A stretch of 6,564 nucleotides of DNA. Origin: Burkholderiales bacterium. Its GTDB lineage: Bacteria; Pseudomonadota; Gammaproteobacteria; Burkholderiales; Burkholderiaceae_F. Below the pieces are notes generated by a model that was not told the DNA's origin, did no database searches, and saw only the letters and a list, made by a program, of their open reading frames with translations. Where the stretch lies: contig JAHEDN010000148.1 in NCBI GenBank assembly GCA_024641225.1, forward strand, positions 1 through 6,564, given 5' to 3'. The translations under genes were made by a program, and so were the position numbers. The first letter of the stretch is position 1. Every line of letters starts with the position of its first letter. Below are positions 1 to 6,251 of this stretch, one piece after another.

Positions 1-90
1 CTTGCTGCAATGGCCGCACGTCGGTTCATCGTTGAAGCGTTCGGATCTGACACGGTTCTGCGACCGGCAATGCGGACAGCGGATGATCAT
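1..90 (-). CDS. trxC: Thioredoxin 2 (TrxC), N-terminal fragment with zinc ribbon
   Basis: Seen: reading the minus strand from the ATG whose complement is at 88-90 gives 30 codons that run off the left edge. The peptide starts MIIRCPHCRSQNRV and ends TCGHCSK, with cysteines at residues 5, 8, 25 and 28. Known: thioredoxin 2 differs from thioredoxin 1 by an N-terminal zinc ribbon of two CxxC pairs, and E. coli TrxC has its four cysteines at the same four positions, with the same 'CxHCxxxNR' beginning. TrxC is a cytoplasmic disulfide reductase active in oxidative stress. Its catalytic WCGPC thioredoxin fold would lie outside the window, so it cannot be checked. Start choice: no other usable in-frame start codon is seen upstream, although no clear Shine-Dalgarno sequence precedes this ATG. 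The gene is divergent from the pseudouridine synthase gene to its right. Incomplete only because of the window edge. Confidence 0.85.
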   Translation of the reverse strand, partial: MIIRCPHCRSQNRVRSERFNDEPTCGHCSK

Positions 91-186
91 GACGGCACCG
101 GATCGTATGACTGAAGCGCAAATGCGGCCGGAACGGGCGAGTTCAATGCGACACTCGCCGCTGTGCCCTCCGCAGATCGTCAGTCG

Positions 187-1044
187 ATGAAGCCTCGCAA
201 TCCCGGCCGGCCGCGCACCCCGCCGGCCGACCGCCCGCCGCAGCGACGAGGTGGCGCGGAGGTCGAGGCCGGCAATAAAGACCTGCCGCGCCTGTCGAAG
301 CGGATGAGCGAACTGGGCCTCGCGTCGCGTCGCGAGGCCGATGAATGGATCGCCGCAGGCTGGGTACGGGTCGACGGCCTGATCGTCGACACCCTCGGCG
401 CAAGAGTGCGGCCTGATCAGCATATCGAGATCGACCCTCGCGCACGACGCGAGCAGTCCGAACGGGTAACGGTGCTGCTGCACAAGCCGGTCGGATACGT
501 CAGCGGCCAGGCCGAAGACGGGTACCGACCCGCGATCGTCCTGGTGACGCCGGGAAACCGCTGGCAAGGCGACCGCGTGCCGATCGACTTTTCGAGAACG
601 CATCTGCGCGGACTGGCCGTAGCCGGTCGGCTCGACATTGATTCCACCGGCCTGCTTGTACTGACTCAAGACGGACGCATCGCGCGGCAATTGATCGGCG
701 CCGGATCGTCGATCGAGAAGGAATACCTGGTGCGCGTCGTCTGGCCCGAGGCGCCGCGACCCGGTCCGCTGAACGAGACTTTCCCCGCGGAGCGGCTGCA
801 GTTGCTTCGCCACGGGCTCTCGCTGGACGGCGTGCAATTGAAGCCGGCCAAAGTGTCTTGGCAGAACGAAGACCAGTTGCGATTCGTGCTGCGCGAAGGC
901 AGGAAACGGCAGATCCGGCGCATGTGCGAAGCAGTCGGTTTGCACGTCGTAGGACTGAAGCGCGCGCGCATCGGCAGTGTCGTGCTGGGCGCGCTGCCCC
1001 CGGGGCAATGGCGCTACCTGCGAGCCGACGAGTCCTTCGACTGA
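187..1044 (+). CDS. rluF: S4-domain 23S rRNA pseudouridine synthase, RsuA/RluF family
   Basis: Role (known for the family): isomerises one specific uridine in rRNA to pseudouridine; RluF acts on U2604 of 23S rRNA. Seen, in 285-residue numbering from the ATG at 187: a proline/arginine-rich tail at about 1-32; an S4 RNA-binding domain at about 33-83 (LSKRMSELGLASRREADEWI); a catalytic domain with GRLDIDSTGLL at 147-157, where Asp150 is the expected nucleophile; EKEYLV at 177-182; and the C-terminal motif REGRKRQIRRMCE at 236-248. The last motif resembles RluF more than RsuA or RluB. About 27 residues (roughly 120-146) before the catalytic motif are longer than in E. coli RluF. Start: neither the ATG at 187 nor the in-frame GTG at 163 has a clear Shine-Dalgarno sequence. 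I chose the ATG; the GTG would add eight residues. An in-frame stop at 112-114 limits further extension. The family is certain; the exact target uridine is inferred. Confidence 0.88.
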   Translation: MKPRNPGRPRTPPADRPPQRRGGAEVEAGNKDLPRLSKRMSELGLASRREADEWIAAGWVRVDGLIVDTLGARVRPDQHIEIDPRARREQSERVTVLLHKPVGYVSGQAEDGYRPAIVLVTPGNRWQGDRVPIDFSRTHLRGLAVAGRLDIDSTGLLVLTQDGRIARQLIGAGSSIEKEYLVRVVWPEAPRPGPLNETFPAERLQLLRHGLSLDGVQLKPAKVSWQNEDQLRFVLREGRKRQIRRMCEAVGLHVVGLKRARIGSVVLGALPPGQWRYLRADESFD

Positions 1045-1159
1045 TCCGGCGCGGCGCGGCTCCTGTCGAATCGCTGCAGCGGCCGGTACGGCACCGGTCG
1101 CCGCGCCGAACGTGTTCCCCGTTACGGCTGCCCCGCGGACAGCCGCTTCGCAGACGCGA
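1045..1159. other. Convergent intergenic spacer with GC-rich inverted repeats
   Basis: This 115-base gap separates the 3' ends of two convergent genes. It holds a perfect 10-base inverted repeat, cggcgcggcg (1047-1056) with cgccgcgccg (1099-1108). Nested inside it is a second stem of seven pairs including one G-T (1081-1087 with 1093-1099, loop acggc). A separate 6-base stem is cggctg (1125-1130) with cagccg (1140-1145). None is followed by a T-run on either strand, so these are not textbook intrinsic terminators. They could block or slow transcription from both sides, or may simply reflect high GC content. No gene is visible here. Confidence 0.35.
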
Positions 1160-3205
1160 TCAGTCTTCCTCTTCCTTGCGCTTGTATGCTGCCGCAAGCT
1201 GCTGCTGCACGCCCGGCGGTACAGGCTGATAGTCGGCCAGTTCCATCGAAAAGCTGCCGCTGCCCTGGGTCATCGCCTTGAGCCGCCCGGCATAACCTTC
1301 CAGTTCGGCCAGCGGCACGACGCCCTGGACCATCATCATCCCCGCCGCCAGGTTGCCGGTTCCGGTCACCTGGCCGCGCCGCGACGAGAGGTCGCCCGTG
1401 ATGTCTCCCATCGCCGTATCAGGGGTGACGATCTCGATGTTGACGATTGGCTCCAGCACGATCGGCCGCGCCTTCGGCATCGCATCGAGCATCGCTTTGC
1501 GTCCTGCGGACACGAAGGCGATCTCCTTGCTGTCCACCGGATGATGCTTGCCGTCGTACACGGTCACGCGCAGATCCTGGATCGGATACCCGGCAACGTA
1601 GCCGGTGCCAAGCACCTCGCGCACGCCTTTTTCCACGGCCGGGATCAGGTTGAAAGGAATCACGCCGCCCTTGACCTGATCGACGAACTCGAAACCCGCG
1701 CCGCGCGGCAGCGGTTCGACACGCAAGAACACCTCTCCGAACTGCCCGGCCCCGCCGGTCTGCTTCTTGTGCCGGGCGTGCCCCTCGGCCGGCGCCGCGA
1801 TCGTTTCGCGATACGGTACGCGCGGCGGCCTGGTGTCCACCTCGAGCTTGAACTGCGAGTTCATGCGCTCGAGCACGCTGCGCAGATGCAGTTCGGTGAG
1901 GCCGCGGATCACGGTCTCGTTGGTCACCGCGTCATGGTCGACGGCGAGCGTCGGATCTTCGGCCGCCATCTTGGCCAGGATCTCGGAGATCCGGCCTTCG
2001 TCGCCGCGCCGCCGTGGCTGGATCGCGAGCCCGAACATCGGCTTCGGGAAGTCGAGGGGCTTCATGTGGATGAAGTCCTCGTCGTGGGAATCGTGGAGCA
2101 CGCAGTCGAAGACGATCTCGTCGACCTTCGCCACCGCACCGATGTCGCCCGGCATCAGCGTCGGCACCTCTACGGTGTCCTTGCCTTGCAGCAAGAACAG
2201 GTGGCTGGCCTTGAAGGGCTTCTTGCCCTCGCCAACGTAGAGCTGGGTGTCCTTGCTGATCGTGCCCTGGTGAACGCGAAAGATGCCGATCTTGCCGACG
2301 TAAGGATCGTTGACCACCTTGAACACGTGCGCCAGAACGTGCTTGCCCGGATCCGGCTCGGAACGGAACGACTCGGCCGACTCACCATCGCCCCTGACGA
2401 AAAGCGGCGGATTGCCTTCCGCCGGGTTCGGCAGGTGACGCACCATCACGTCGAGCAGTTCCTGCACGCCGGCACCGGTGCGCGCCGAGGTGAAGCAGAC
2501 CGGAATCAGATGGCCTTCGCGCAGCGCCTTCTCAAGCGGCGCGTGCAGCGTGGTCGGATCAACCGCGCCTTCCTCCAGGTACTTCTCCATGGCCTCGTCG
2601 TCGACTTCGACGACCTGCTCCATCACCTTGCGATGGACGTCCGCCACCGACTGGAAATCCGCCACGCCCTCGTCGTGGTCGAAGCAGTCGATGACCCGGT
2701 TGCCGCCGTCGGTCGGCAGGTTGATCGGCAATACTTCCTGGCCGAAGGCCTCCTGCAACTCCTCGAGCAGCAGTGGCAGGTTGACGTGCTCGTGATCGAT
2801 CTTGTTGACGACGACCATCCGGCACAAGTTGCGCGCCTTGGCCCAGGCCATCATCCGGCGCGTGACGAGTTCGATGCCGTTGGTAGCGCTGACCACGACG
2901 GCCAACGTTTCCACCGCATCGAGCGCACCGAGCCCCTGCCCGATGAAATCCGGGTAGCCCGGTGTGTCGATGAGATGGATGCGCGTGCCGTTCTGATCGC
3001 AGTGCAGGATCGACGAACGCAGCGAATGCAGCGTGCTTTTCTCCTGCGGGTCGTAGTCGGAAACGGTCGTGCCACGTTCGACGGCGCCAGGCGCGCCGAT
3101 CATTCCGCCCTTAACGAGCAGTTGTTCAGCCAGCGTCGTCTTGCCTGCTGCTCCGTGGCCGACAAGGGCCACGGTCCTCAGATCCTCGGTTCTGTACTCG
3201 GCCAT
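1160..3205 (-). CDS. fusA2: Elongation factor G-like GTPase (EF-G-2 type)
   Basis: Seen: 681 residues, close to the roughly 690-700 of EF-G. The GTPase motifs are in order: P-loop GHGAAGKTT at 16-24, DTPGYPDF at 80-87 and NKID at 134-137, with TSARTGAG as a likely G5. Domain II begins near residue 288 (AHVFKVVNDPYVGKIG). The domain III/IV region carries VPYRETI and GGAGQFGEV. The domain IV tip is DGKHHPVDSKEIAF, with His555 matching the tip histidine of EF-G (YHDVDS), and a domain V-like EPIVNIEIVTP stretch follows. The switch I stretch (about 45-66) lacks the usual RGITI signature, as in the EF-G-2 subgroup rather than the main EF-G. Known: members of this subgroup bind GTP, and their cellular role is poorly defined compared with FusA. 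The gene stands alone, with no rpsL, rpsG or tuf beside it as at the main str operon. This supports a paralogue. Start: ATG with AAGGAGG ten bases upstream. Confidence 0.92.
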   Translation of the reverse strand: MAEYRTEDLRTVALVGHGAAGKTTLAEQLLVKGGMIGAPGAVERGTTVSDYDPQEKSTLHSLRSSILHCDQNGTRIHLIDTPGYPDFIGQGLGALDAVETLAVVVSATNGIELVTRRMMAWAKARNLCRMVVVNKIDHEHVNLPLLLEELQEAFGQEVLPINLPTDGGNRVIDCFDHDEGVADFQSVADVHRKVMEQVVEVDDEAMEKYLEEGAVDPTTLHAPLEKALREGHLIPVCFTSARTGAGVQELLDVMVRHLPNPAEGNPPLFVRGDGESAESFRSEPDPGKHVLAHVFKVVNDPYVGKIGIFRVHQGTISKDTQLYVGEGKKPFKASHLFLLQGKDTVEVPTLMPGDIGAVAKVDEIVFDCVLHDSHDEDFIHMKPLDFPKPMFGLAIQPRRRGDEGRISEILAKMAAEDPTLAVDHDAVTNETVIRGLTELHLRSVLERMNSQFKLEVDTRPPRVPYRETIAAPAEGHARHKKQTGGAGQFGEVFLRVEPLPRGAGFEFVDQVKGGVIPFNLIPAVEKGVREVLGTGYVAGYPIQDLRVTVYDGKHHPVDSKEIAFVSAGRKAMLDAMPKARPIVLEPIVNIEIVTPDTAMGDITGDLSSRRGQVTGTGNLAAGMMMVQGVVPLAELEGYAGRLKAMTQGSGSFSMELADYQPVPPGVQQQLAAAYKRKEEED

Positions 3206-3215
3206 TATCTGTCTC

Positions 3216-3222
3216 CCTCCTT
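3216..3222 (-). promoter_or_regulatory. Strong ribosome binding site for the EF-G-like gene
   Basis: On the minus strand these bases read AAGGAGG, a full anti-16S match, ten bases before the ATG at 3205. It fixes the start codon of the EF-G-like gene and suggests efficient translation. Confidence 0.8.
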
Positions 3223-3232
3223 GCCAGGGCGC

Positions 3233-3261
3233 ACTTTAAGGCGATGCGCCGATCTCGCCAA
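3233..3261 (-). promoter_or_regulatory. Candidate sigma-70-type promoter for the EF-G-like gene
   Basis: On the minus strand TTGGCG (3261-3256) and TAAAGT (3238-3233) are separated by exactly 17 bases. Each matches four of six bases of the sigma-70 -35 and -10 consensus. Transcription would begin near 3226, leaving a leader of about 20 bases that just includes the ribosome binding site. The spacing and position are good and the hexamers mediocre, so this remains a prediction. Confidence 0.35.
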
Positions 3262-3354
3262 ACCGGCACGGCGGAGATTTCGCGCTCCTCTGACGAAGCG
3301 CAACGCCCGGCGTTCGGCCCCAGCGCAGCCCGGACGGCGGCACAATGCCCGCGA

Positions 3355-3369
3355 CTGCCAGACTGGCAG
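3355..3369. promoter_or_regulatory. Perfect 15-base dyad, possible operator for the flavoprotein gene
   Basis: The sequence CTGCCAG-A-CTGGCAG is a perfect 7+1+7 inverted repeat. It ends seven bases before the Shine-Dalgarno sequence and 16 bases before the GTG start of the flavoprotein gene. A weak -10-like CACAAT lies just upstream at 3341-3346, without a convincing -35, so the dyad would sit around a start site near 3353. This is a typical place for a repressor site. The single-base centre makes a tight RNA hairpin less likely. No regulator gene lies in the window, so the binding protein is unknown. Confidence 0.35.
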
Positions 3370-3375
3370 GGAGAC

Positions 3376-3382
3376 AAGGAAG
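3376..3382 (+). promoter_or_regulatory. Ribosome binding site deciding the flavoprotein GTG start
   Basis: AAGGAAG lies just before the GTG at 3386; the AAGGA core is followed by five bases and then the start. The reading frame is open far upstream, so this site and the family N-terminus decide the start. The in-frame GTG at 3410 has no such site. Confidence 0.7.
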
Positions 3383-3385
3383 ACA

Positions 3386-5908
3386 GTGACCATCAACACA
3401 ACGGCTGGCGTGCCCGAGCATGCGCGCATCGTCATCATCGGCGGCGGAATAATGGGCTGCTCAGTGGCCTATCACCTGGCCGGGCTCGGGCAGACCGACG
3501 TGGTTCTGCTCGAGCAGGGCCGGCTCACCTGCGGAACGACGTGGCACGCCGCCGGGCTGGTCGGTCAGTTGCGCAGTCACGAGAGCATGACCCGGCTGAT
3601 CCGCTATTCAACCGACCTCTACGCGCGGCTCGAGGCAGAGACAGGCCTGGGCACGGGATGGAAGCAATGCGGCTCGCTGGCGGTGGCGCGCACTGCCGAC
3701 CGCATGATCCAGCTCAAGCGCACGGCCGCCGTGGCGCGCGCCCATGGCGTCGACTGCGACCTGCTGTCGCCGGCGGAAGCCGGCAGGCTTTTCCCGATCA
3801 TGGCCACCGCCGATCTTCACGGCGCGGTCTGGCTGCCAGGCGACGGCAAGGCCAACCCGACCGATCTGACGGTGGCGCTCGCGAAAGGAGCGCGCAATTC
3901 CGGCGTGCGGATCGTCGAAGGCATTCGCGTCGAGGGCGCCGTTCACGAAGTCAGCGGCGCCGGCAGGCGAATCGCTGCGCTGCGCTGGCGCGACAAGCAA
4001 GGCCAGGCAGGATCGATCGCAGCAGACACGGTCGTGCTGTGCGGTGGTCAGTGGTCGCGCGCACTCGGGCGCGAACTCGGCGTCGCCGTGCCGCTGTTTT
4101 CCTGCGAGCACTACTACGTCGTCACCGACACGATTTCCGGCGTGTTCCGCGACTTGCCGGTCATGCGAGATCCGGACGGCTATGTGTACTTCAAGGAAGA
4201 GGTCGGCGGACTGCTCATGGGCGGCTTCGAACCAAACGCCACGCCCTGGCTGCAGTCAGCCGAGCACCGGGGCGGCATTCCGGAGAACTTCGAGTTCCAA
4301 TTGCTGCCCGACAACTGGGATGCGTTCGAGATTCTGATGGACAACGCGATCCAGCGCGTACCCGCACTGGCCGAGGCAAAGATCAAAGCCTTTTACAACG
4401 GCCCGGAGTCGTTCACAGCGGACAACAACTTCATCCTCGGCCCGGCTCCGGGTCTTGCGAACCTGTATGTCGGCTGCGGTTTCAACTCGATGGGCATCGC
4501 TTCCGGTGGCGGCGCCGGCAAGGCACTCGCCGAATGGATCGTCCAGGGCGAGCCGACGATGGACTTGTGGCCGGTGGACATACGCCGATTTGCACCCTTC
4601 AACGCCAACGAACGCTGGTTGGCGGACCGGATCAAGGAGGTGCTCGGCATGCACTACAAGATGCCCTGGCCAAACCGTGAACTCGAGTCGGCCCGTCCTT
4701 TCCGTCGCTCCCCGCTTTACGCGCGGCTGCAAGAAGCCGGCGCCTGCTTCGGCTCGAAGATGGGGTGGGAGCGCGCAAACTTCTTCGCGCCCACGCCAGC
4801 ACAGGCGACCATCGAGTACGCGTGGGGCCATCAGAACTGGCATCCGTGGGTCGCCGCCGAGCACAGCGCGTGCCGCGAACGTGTTGCGGTCTTCGACATG
4901 AGTTCGTTCGCCAAACTCCTGATCAAGGGTGCAGACGCCCATGCGGCGCTTCAATATCTGGTCGCCAACGACGTGCCGACCTCGCCCGGCCGCACCGTCT
5001 ACACGGGCATGCTCAACGATCGCGGTGGCTACGAGTCCGATTTCACGATTACCTGCATCGACTGGAACGAATACCTGATCGTGACTGGCAGTGCGCAGGC
5101 CGTACGCGACGGCGATGTCATCGAGCGCGCGCTGGTGACCATGCCGCAGCGGCGATCGTTCACCGTGACTGACGTGACATCGATGTACGCGATGCTTGCG
5201 GTGATGGGACCCGCGTCGCGTGAACTGCTGTCGCGAGTTTCGACGGCGCAGTTCGATAACGCCGCCTTCCCGTTCGGTACTTCGCAGCAGATCGACATCG
5301 GATACGCGACCGTGCGCGCAACGCGGCTTACCTATGTTGGCGAGCTGGGCTGGGAACTCTACGTGCCGGTGGAGTTCGCGACCGCCGTCTACGAAGATGT
5401 CGTCGCCGCAGGCGCTGACTTCGGCCTGCGCAACGCGGGTTACTACGCGGTCGACTCGCTGCGCCTGGAGAAGGGTTACCGCGCCTGGGGCCGGGAACTC
5501 ACGCCTGACATCAATCCCTTCGAGGCGGGTCTGGCCTTCGCAGTGAACTGGACCAAAGGGCGGTTCCGCGGTCGCGCCGCACTGGAGGCCCTGAAGGACG
5601 CTGGCGGCGCGGCGACCGTCGCGAGACGAATCGCTTCCCTGGTAGTCGACGCCCCGCAGACCAACCTCTGGGGCAACGAGCTGATCCTCCGCGACGGCGA
5701 ACCCGCCGGGTTTGTAACTTCGGCTGCCTTCGGACACACGCTGGGCGGGCCAGTTGCCCTGGGCTTGGTCAGCCGTCGGAAAGGATCGGCGGATAAAGCC
5801 TGGATCGAATCCGGCAACTGGGAGATTGACCTCGCCGGTACGCGCCTCCCTGCCGCCGCGTCGTTGCGTGCGCCCTACGACCCCGCCGGCCAGCGGGTGC
5901 GCTCGTAA
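3386..5908 (+). CDS. Dimethylglycine/sarcosine dehydrogenase-like FAD and GcvT-domain protein
   Basis: Role (known for the family): oxidative N-demethylation of N-methyl amino acids such as dimethylglycine or sarcosine, with the one-carbon unit passed to tetrahydrofolate. Seen in 840 residues, normal for the family: a Rossmann FAD motif GGGIMG at 19-24 with Glu43 after the second strand; CGTTWHAAGL at 49-58, where His54 matches the covalent FAD histidine of DMGDH/SARDH; NGPESFT at about 338-344 and GFNSMGIASGGGAGKAL at the end of the oxidoreductase domain (to about 388); a short linker domain (about 390-445) ending near FGSKMGWERANFF; a GcvT folate domain from about 450 with FDMSSFAKLL, LNDRGGYESDF (Asp552 the likely folate-site acid) and GYRAWGRELTPDINPFEAGL at 697-716; and a GcvT C-terminal barrel at about 745-830. 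No signal peptide or membrane segment is seen, so it is probably cytoplasmic. The substrate cannot be chosen from sequence alone; dimethylglycine, sarcosine or another methylamine are all possible. No related pathway gene is adjacent. Confidence 0.9.
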   Translation: MTINTTAGVPEHARIVIIGGGIMGCSVAYHLAGLGQTDVVLLEQGRLTCGTTWHAAGLVGQLRSHESMTRLIRYSTDLYARLEAETGLGTGWKQCGSLAVARTADRMIQLKRTAAVARAHGVDCDLLSPAEAGRLFPIMATADLHGAVWLPGDGKANPTDLTVALAKGARNSGVRIVEGIRVEGAVHEVSGAGRRIAALRWRDKQGQAGSIAADTVVLCGGQWSRALGRELGVAVPLFSCEHYYVVTDTISGVFRDLPVMRDPDGYVYFKEEVGGLLMGGFEPNATPWLQSAEHRGGIPENFEFQLLPDNWDAFEILMDNAIQRVPALAEAKIKAFYNGPESFTADNNFILGPAPGLANLYVGCGFNSMGIASGGGAGKALAEWIVQGEPTMDLWPVDIRRFAPFNANERWLADRIKEVLGMHYKMPWPNRELESARPFRRSPLYARLQEAGACFGSKMGWERANFFAPTPAQATIEYAWGHQNWHPWVAAEHSACRERVAVFDMSSFAKLLIKGADAHAALQYLVANDVPTSPGRTVYTGMLNDRGGYESDFTITCIDWNEYLIVTGSAQAVRDGDVIERALVTMPQRRSFTVTDVTSMYAMLAVMGPASRELLSRVSTAQFDNAAFPFGTSQQIDIGYATVRATRLTYVGELGWELYVPVEFATAVYEDVVAAGADFGLRNAGYYAVDSLRLEKGYRAWGRELTPDINPFEAGLAFAVNWTKGRFRGRAALEALKDAGGAATVARRIASLVVDAPQTNLWGNELILRDGEPAGFVTSAAFGHTLGGPVALGLVSRRKGSADKAWIESGNWEIDLAGTRLPAAASLRAPYDPAGQRVRS

Positions 5909-5909
5909 T

Positions 5910-5924
5910 CCTTGGAGACCAAGG
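5910..5924 (+). other. Small hairpin directly after the flavoprotein stop codon
   Basis: CCTTGG (5910-5915), loop AGA, CCAAGG (5919-5924) forms a perfect 6-base stem two bases after the TAA. There is no T-run after it, so it is unlikely to terminate by itself. It could protect the mRNA 3' end or be chance. Confidence 0.3.
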
Positions 5925-5944
5925 CCAAGCCGGCGCACGCTGCC

Positions 5945-5979
5945 CAAAGCAAAAAGCCCCGGCCTTTCGGGCCGGGGCT
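5945..5979 (-). terminator. Intrinsic terminator of the rRNA operon
   Basis: AGCCCCGGCC (5955-5964) and GGCCGGGGCT (5970-5979) form a perfect 10-base stem with a 5-base loop. Read on the minus strand the hairpin is followed by TTTTGCTTTG (5954-5945), a classic Rho-independent terminator. It lies about 15 bases beyond the 5S 3' end, where an rrn terminator is expected. On the plus strand the hairpin is followed only by CTCACTTTA, a weak tract, so it may also help end flavoprotein transcription but less efficiently. Confidence 0.88.
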
Positions 5980-5993
5980 CTCACTTTAGGGCA

Positions 5994-6111
5994 AGCCTGA
6001 CAATGTCCTACTTTCACGGGAAATACATCCCACTATCATCGGCGCTGAGGCGTTTCACGGTCCTGTTCGGGATGGGAAGGGGTGGTTCCGCCTCGCTATG
6101 GTCGTCAGGCT
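5994..6111 (-). rRNA. rrf: 5S ribosomal RNA
   Basis: The minus strand reads GCCTGACGACCATAGCG at the 5' end, then the conserved CCACCCCTTCCCATCCCGAA, GTGAAACG and GCGCCGATGATAGT, and ends in GTCAGGC. The two ends pair as the terminal helix (GCCTGAC with GTCAGGC, plus an A-T pair outside). The length of about 116-118 bases is right for a bacterial 5S. Exact ends are set from the terminal helix and may be off by one or two bases. It follows the 23S gene in the usual 16S-23S-5S order. Confidence 0.95.
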
Positions 6112-6251
6112 AAAGGGGACGACCTTTCCACTCCTCGCCGTCCGGCGATTCGCAGAAGATCCAACTCGGAAGAAGCAGCCGCACACCTGCGGTGCGCGGG
6201 GTCGTGATCGCGGTGCTCTCAGCCTCGGAGAACGAGGCAGCACGGTTATAG
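6112..6251 (-). other. 23S-5S internal transcribed spacer with processing-type stems
   Basis: This spacer of about 140 bases between the 23S and 5S genes holds no tRNA that I can see. It contains a stem-loop at 6213-6243 (outer gtgct/agcac, inner gcctcg/cgaggc, with a 4-base bulge on one side). A second stem lies at 6179-6199 (nine positions with one A-C mismatch, loop tgc). A short third one is at 6135-6148 (tcgcc/ggcga). Such stems are common in rRNA precursors and may guide RNase processing. The 5' flank of the 23S gene, needed to test the main RNase III stem, is outside the window. Confidence 0.6.

Noticed and set aside
2..190. A 62-codon plus-strand open frame at the left edge.
   Set aside because: The opposite strand encodes the TrxC zinc ribbon over 1-90, and the plus-strand peptide has no recognisable feature.
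1047..1145. The GC-rich inverted repeats between the convergent genes as a bidirectional intrinsic terminator.
   Set aside because: No T-run follows on either strand and the main repeat has a loop of about 40 bases, so I list it only as a spacer with inverted repeats.
977..3385. A plus-strand open frame of about 800 codons lying antisense to the EF-G-like gene and continuous with the flavoprotein frame, apparently giving a 1643-residue fusion protein.
   Set aside because: The frame is exactly in codon register with the EF-G-like gene, so antisense stops would need sense codons TTA, CTA or TCA, which high-GC genomes avoid. The protein has no recognisable domain before the flavoprotein start, and the flavoprotein has its own ribosome binding site.
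3244..4680. A 478-codon plus-strand open frame overlapping the start of the flavoprotein gene in another frame.
   Set aside because: The translation is arginine-rich low-complexity typical of an off-frame reading of GC-rich DNA, and the overlapping frame encodes a clear enzyme.
4256..5947. A 563-codon minus-strand open frame antisense to the flavoprotein gene.
   Set aside because: It is in the same codon-on-codon register as the flavoprotein gene, so the lack of stops has the same codon-bias explanation. Its product is rich in Arg and Gly without any known motif.
5754..6113. Open frames crossing the terminator and 5S gene, including 5754-6113 plus and 6055-6270 minus.
   Set aside because: They run through the rRNA gene and its spacer, which explain the sequence fully.
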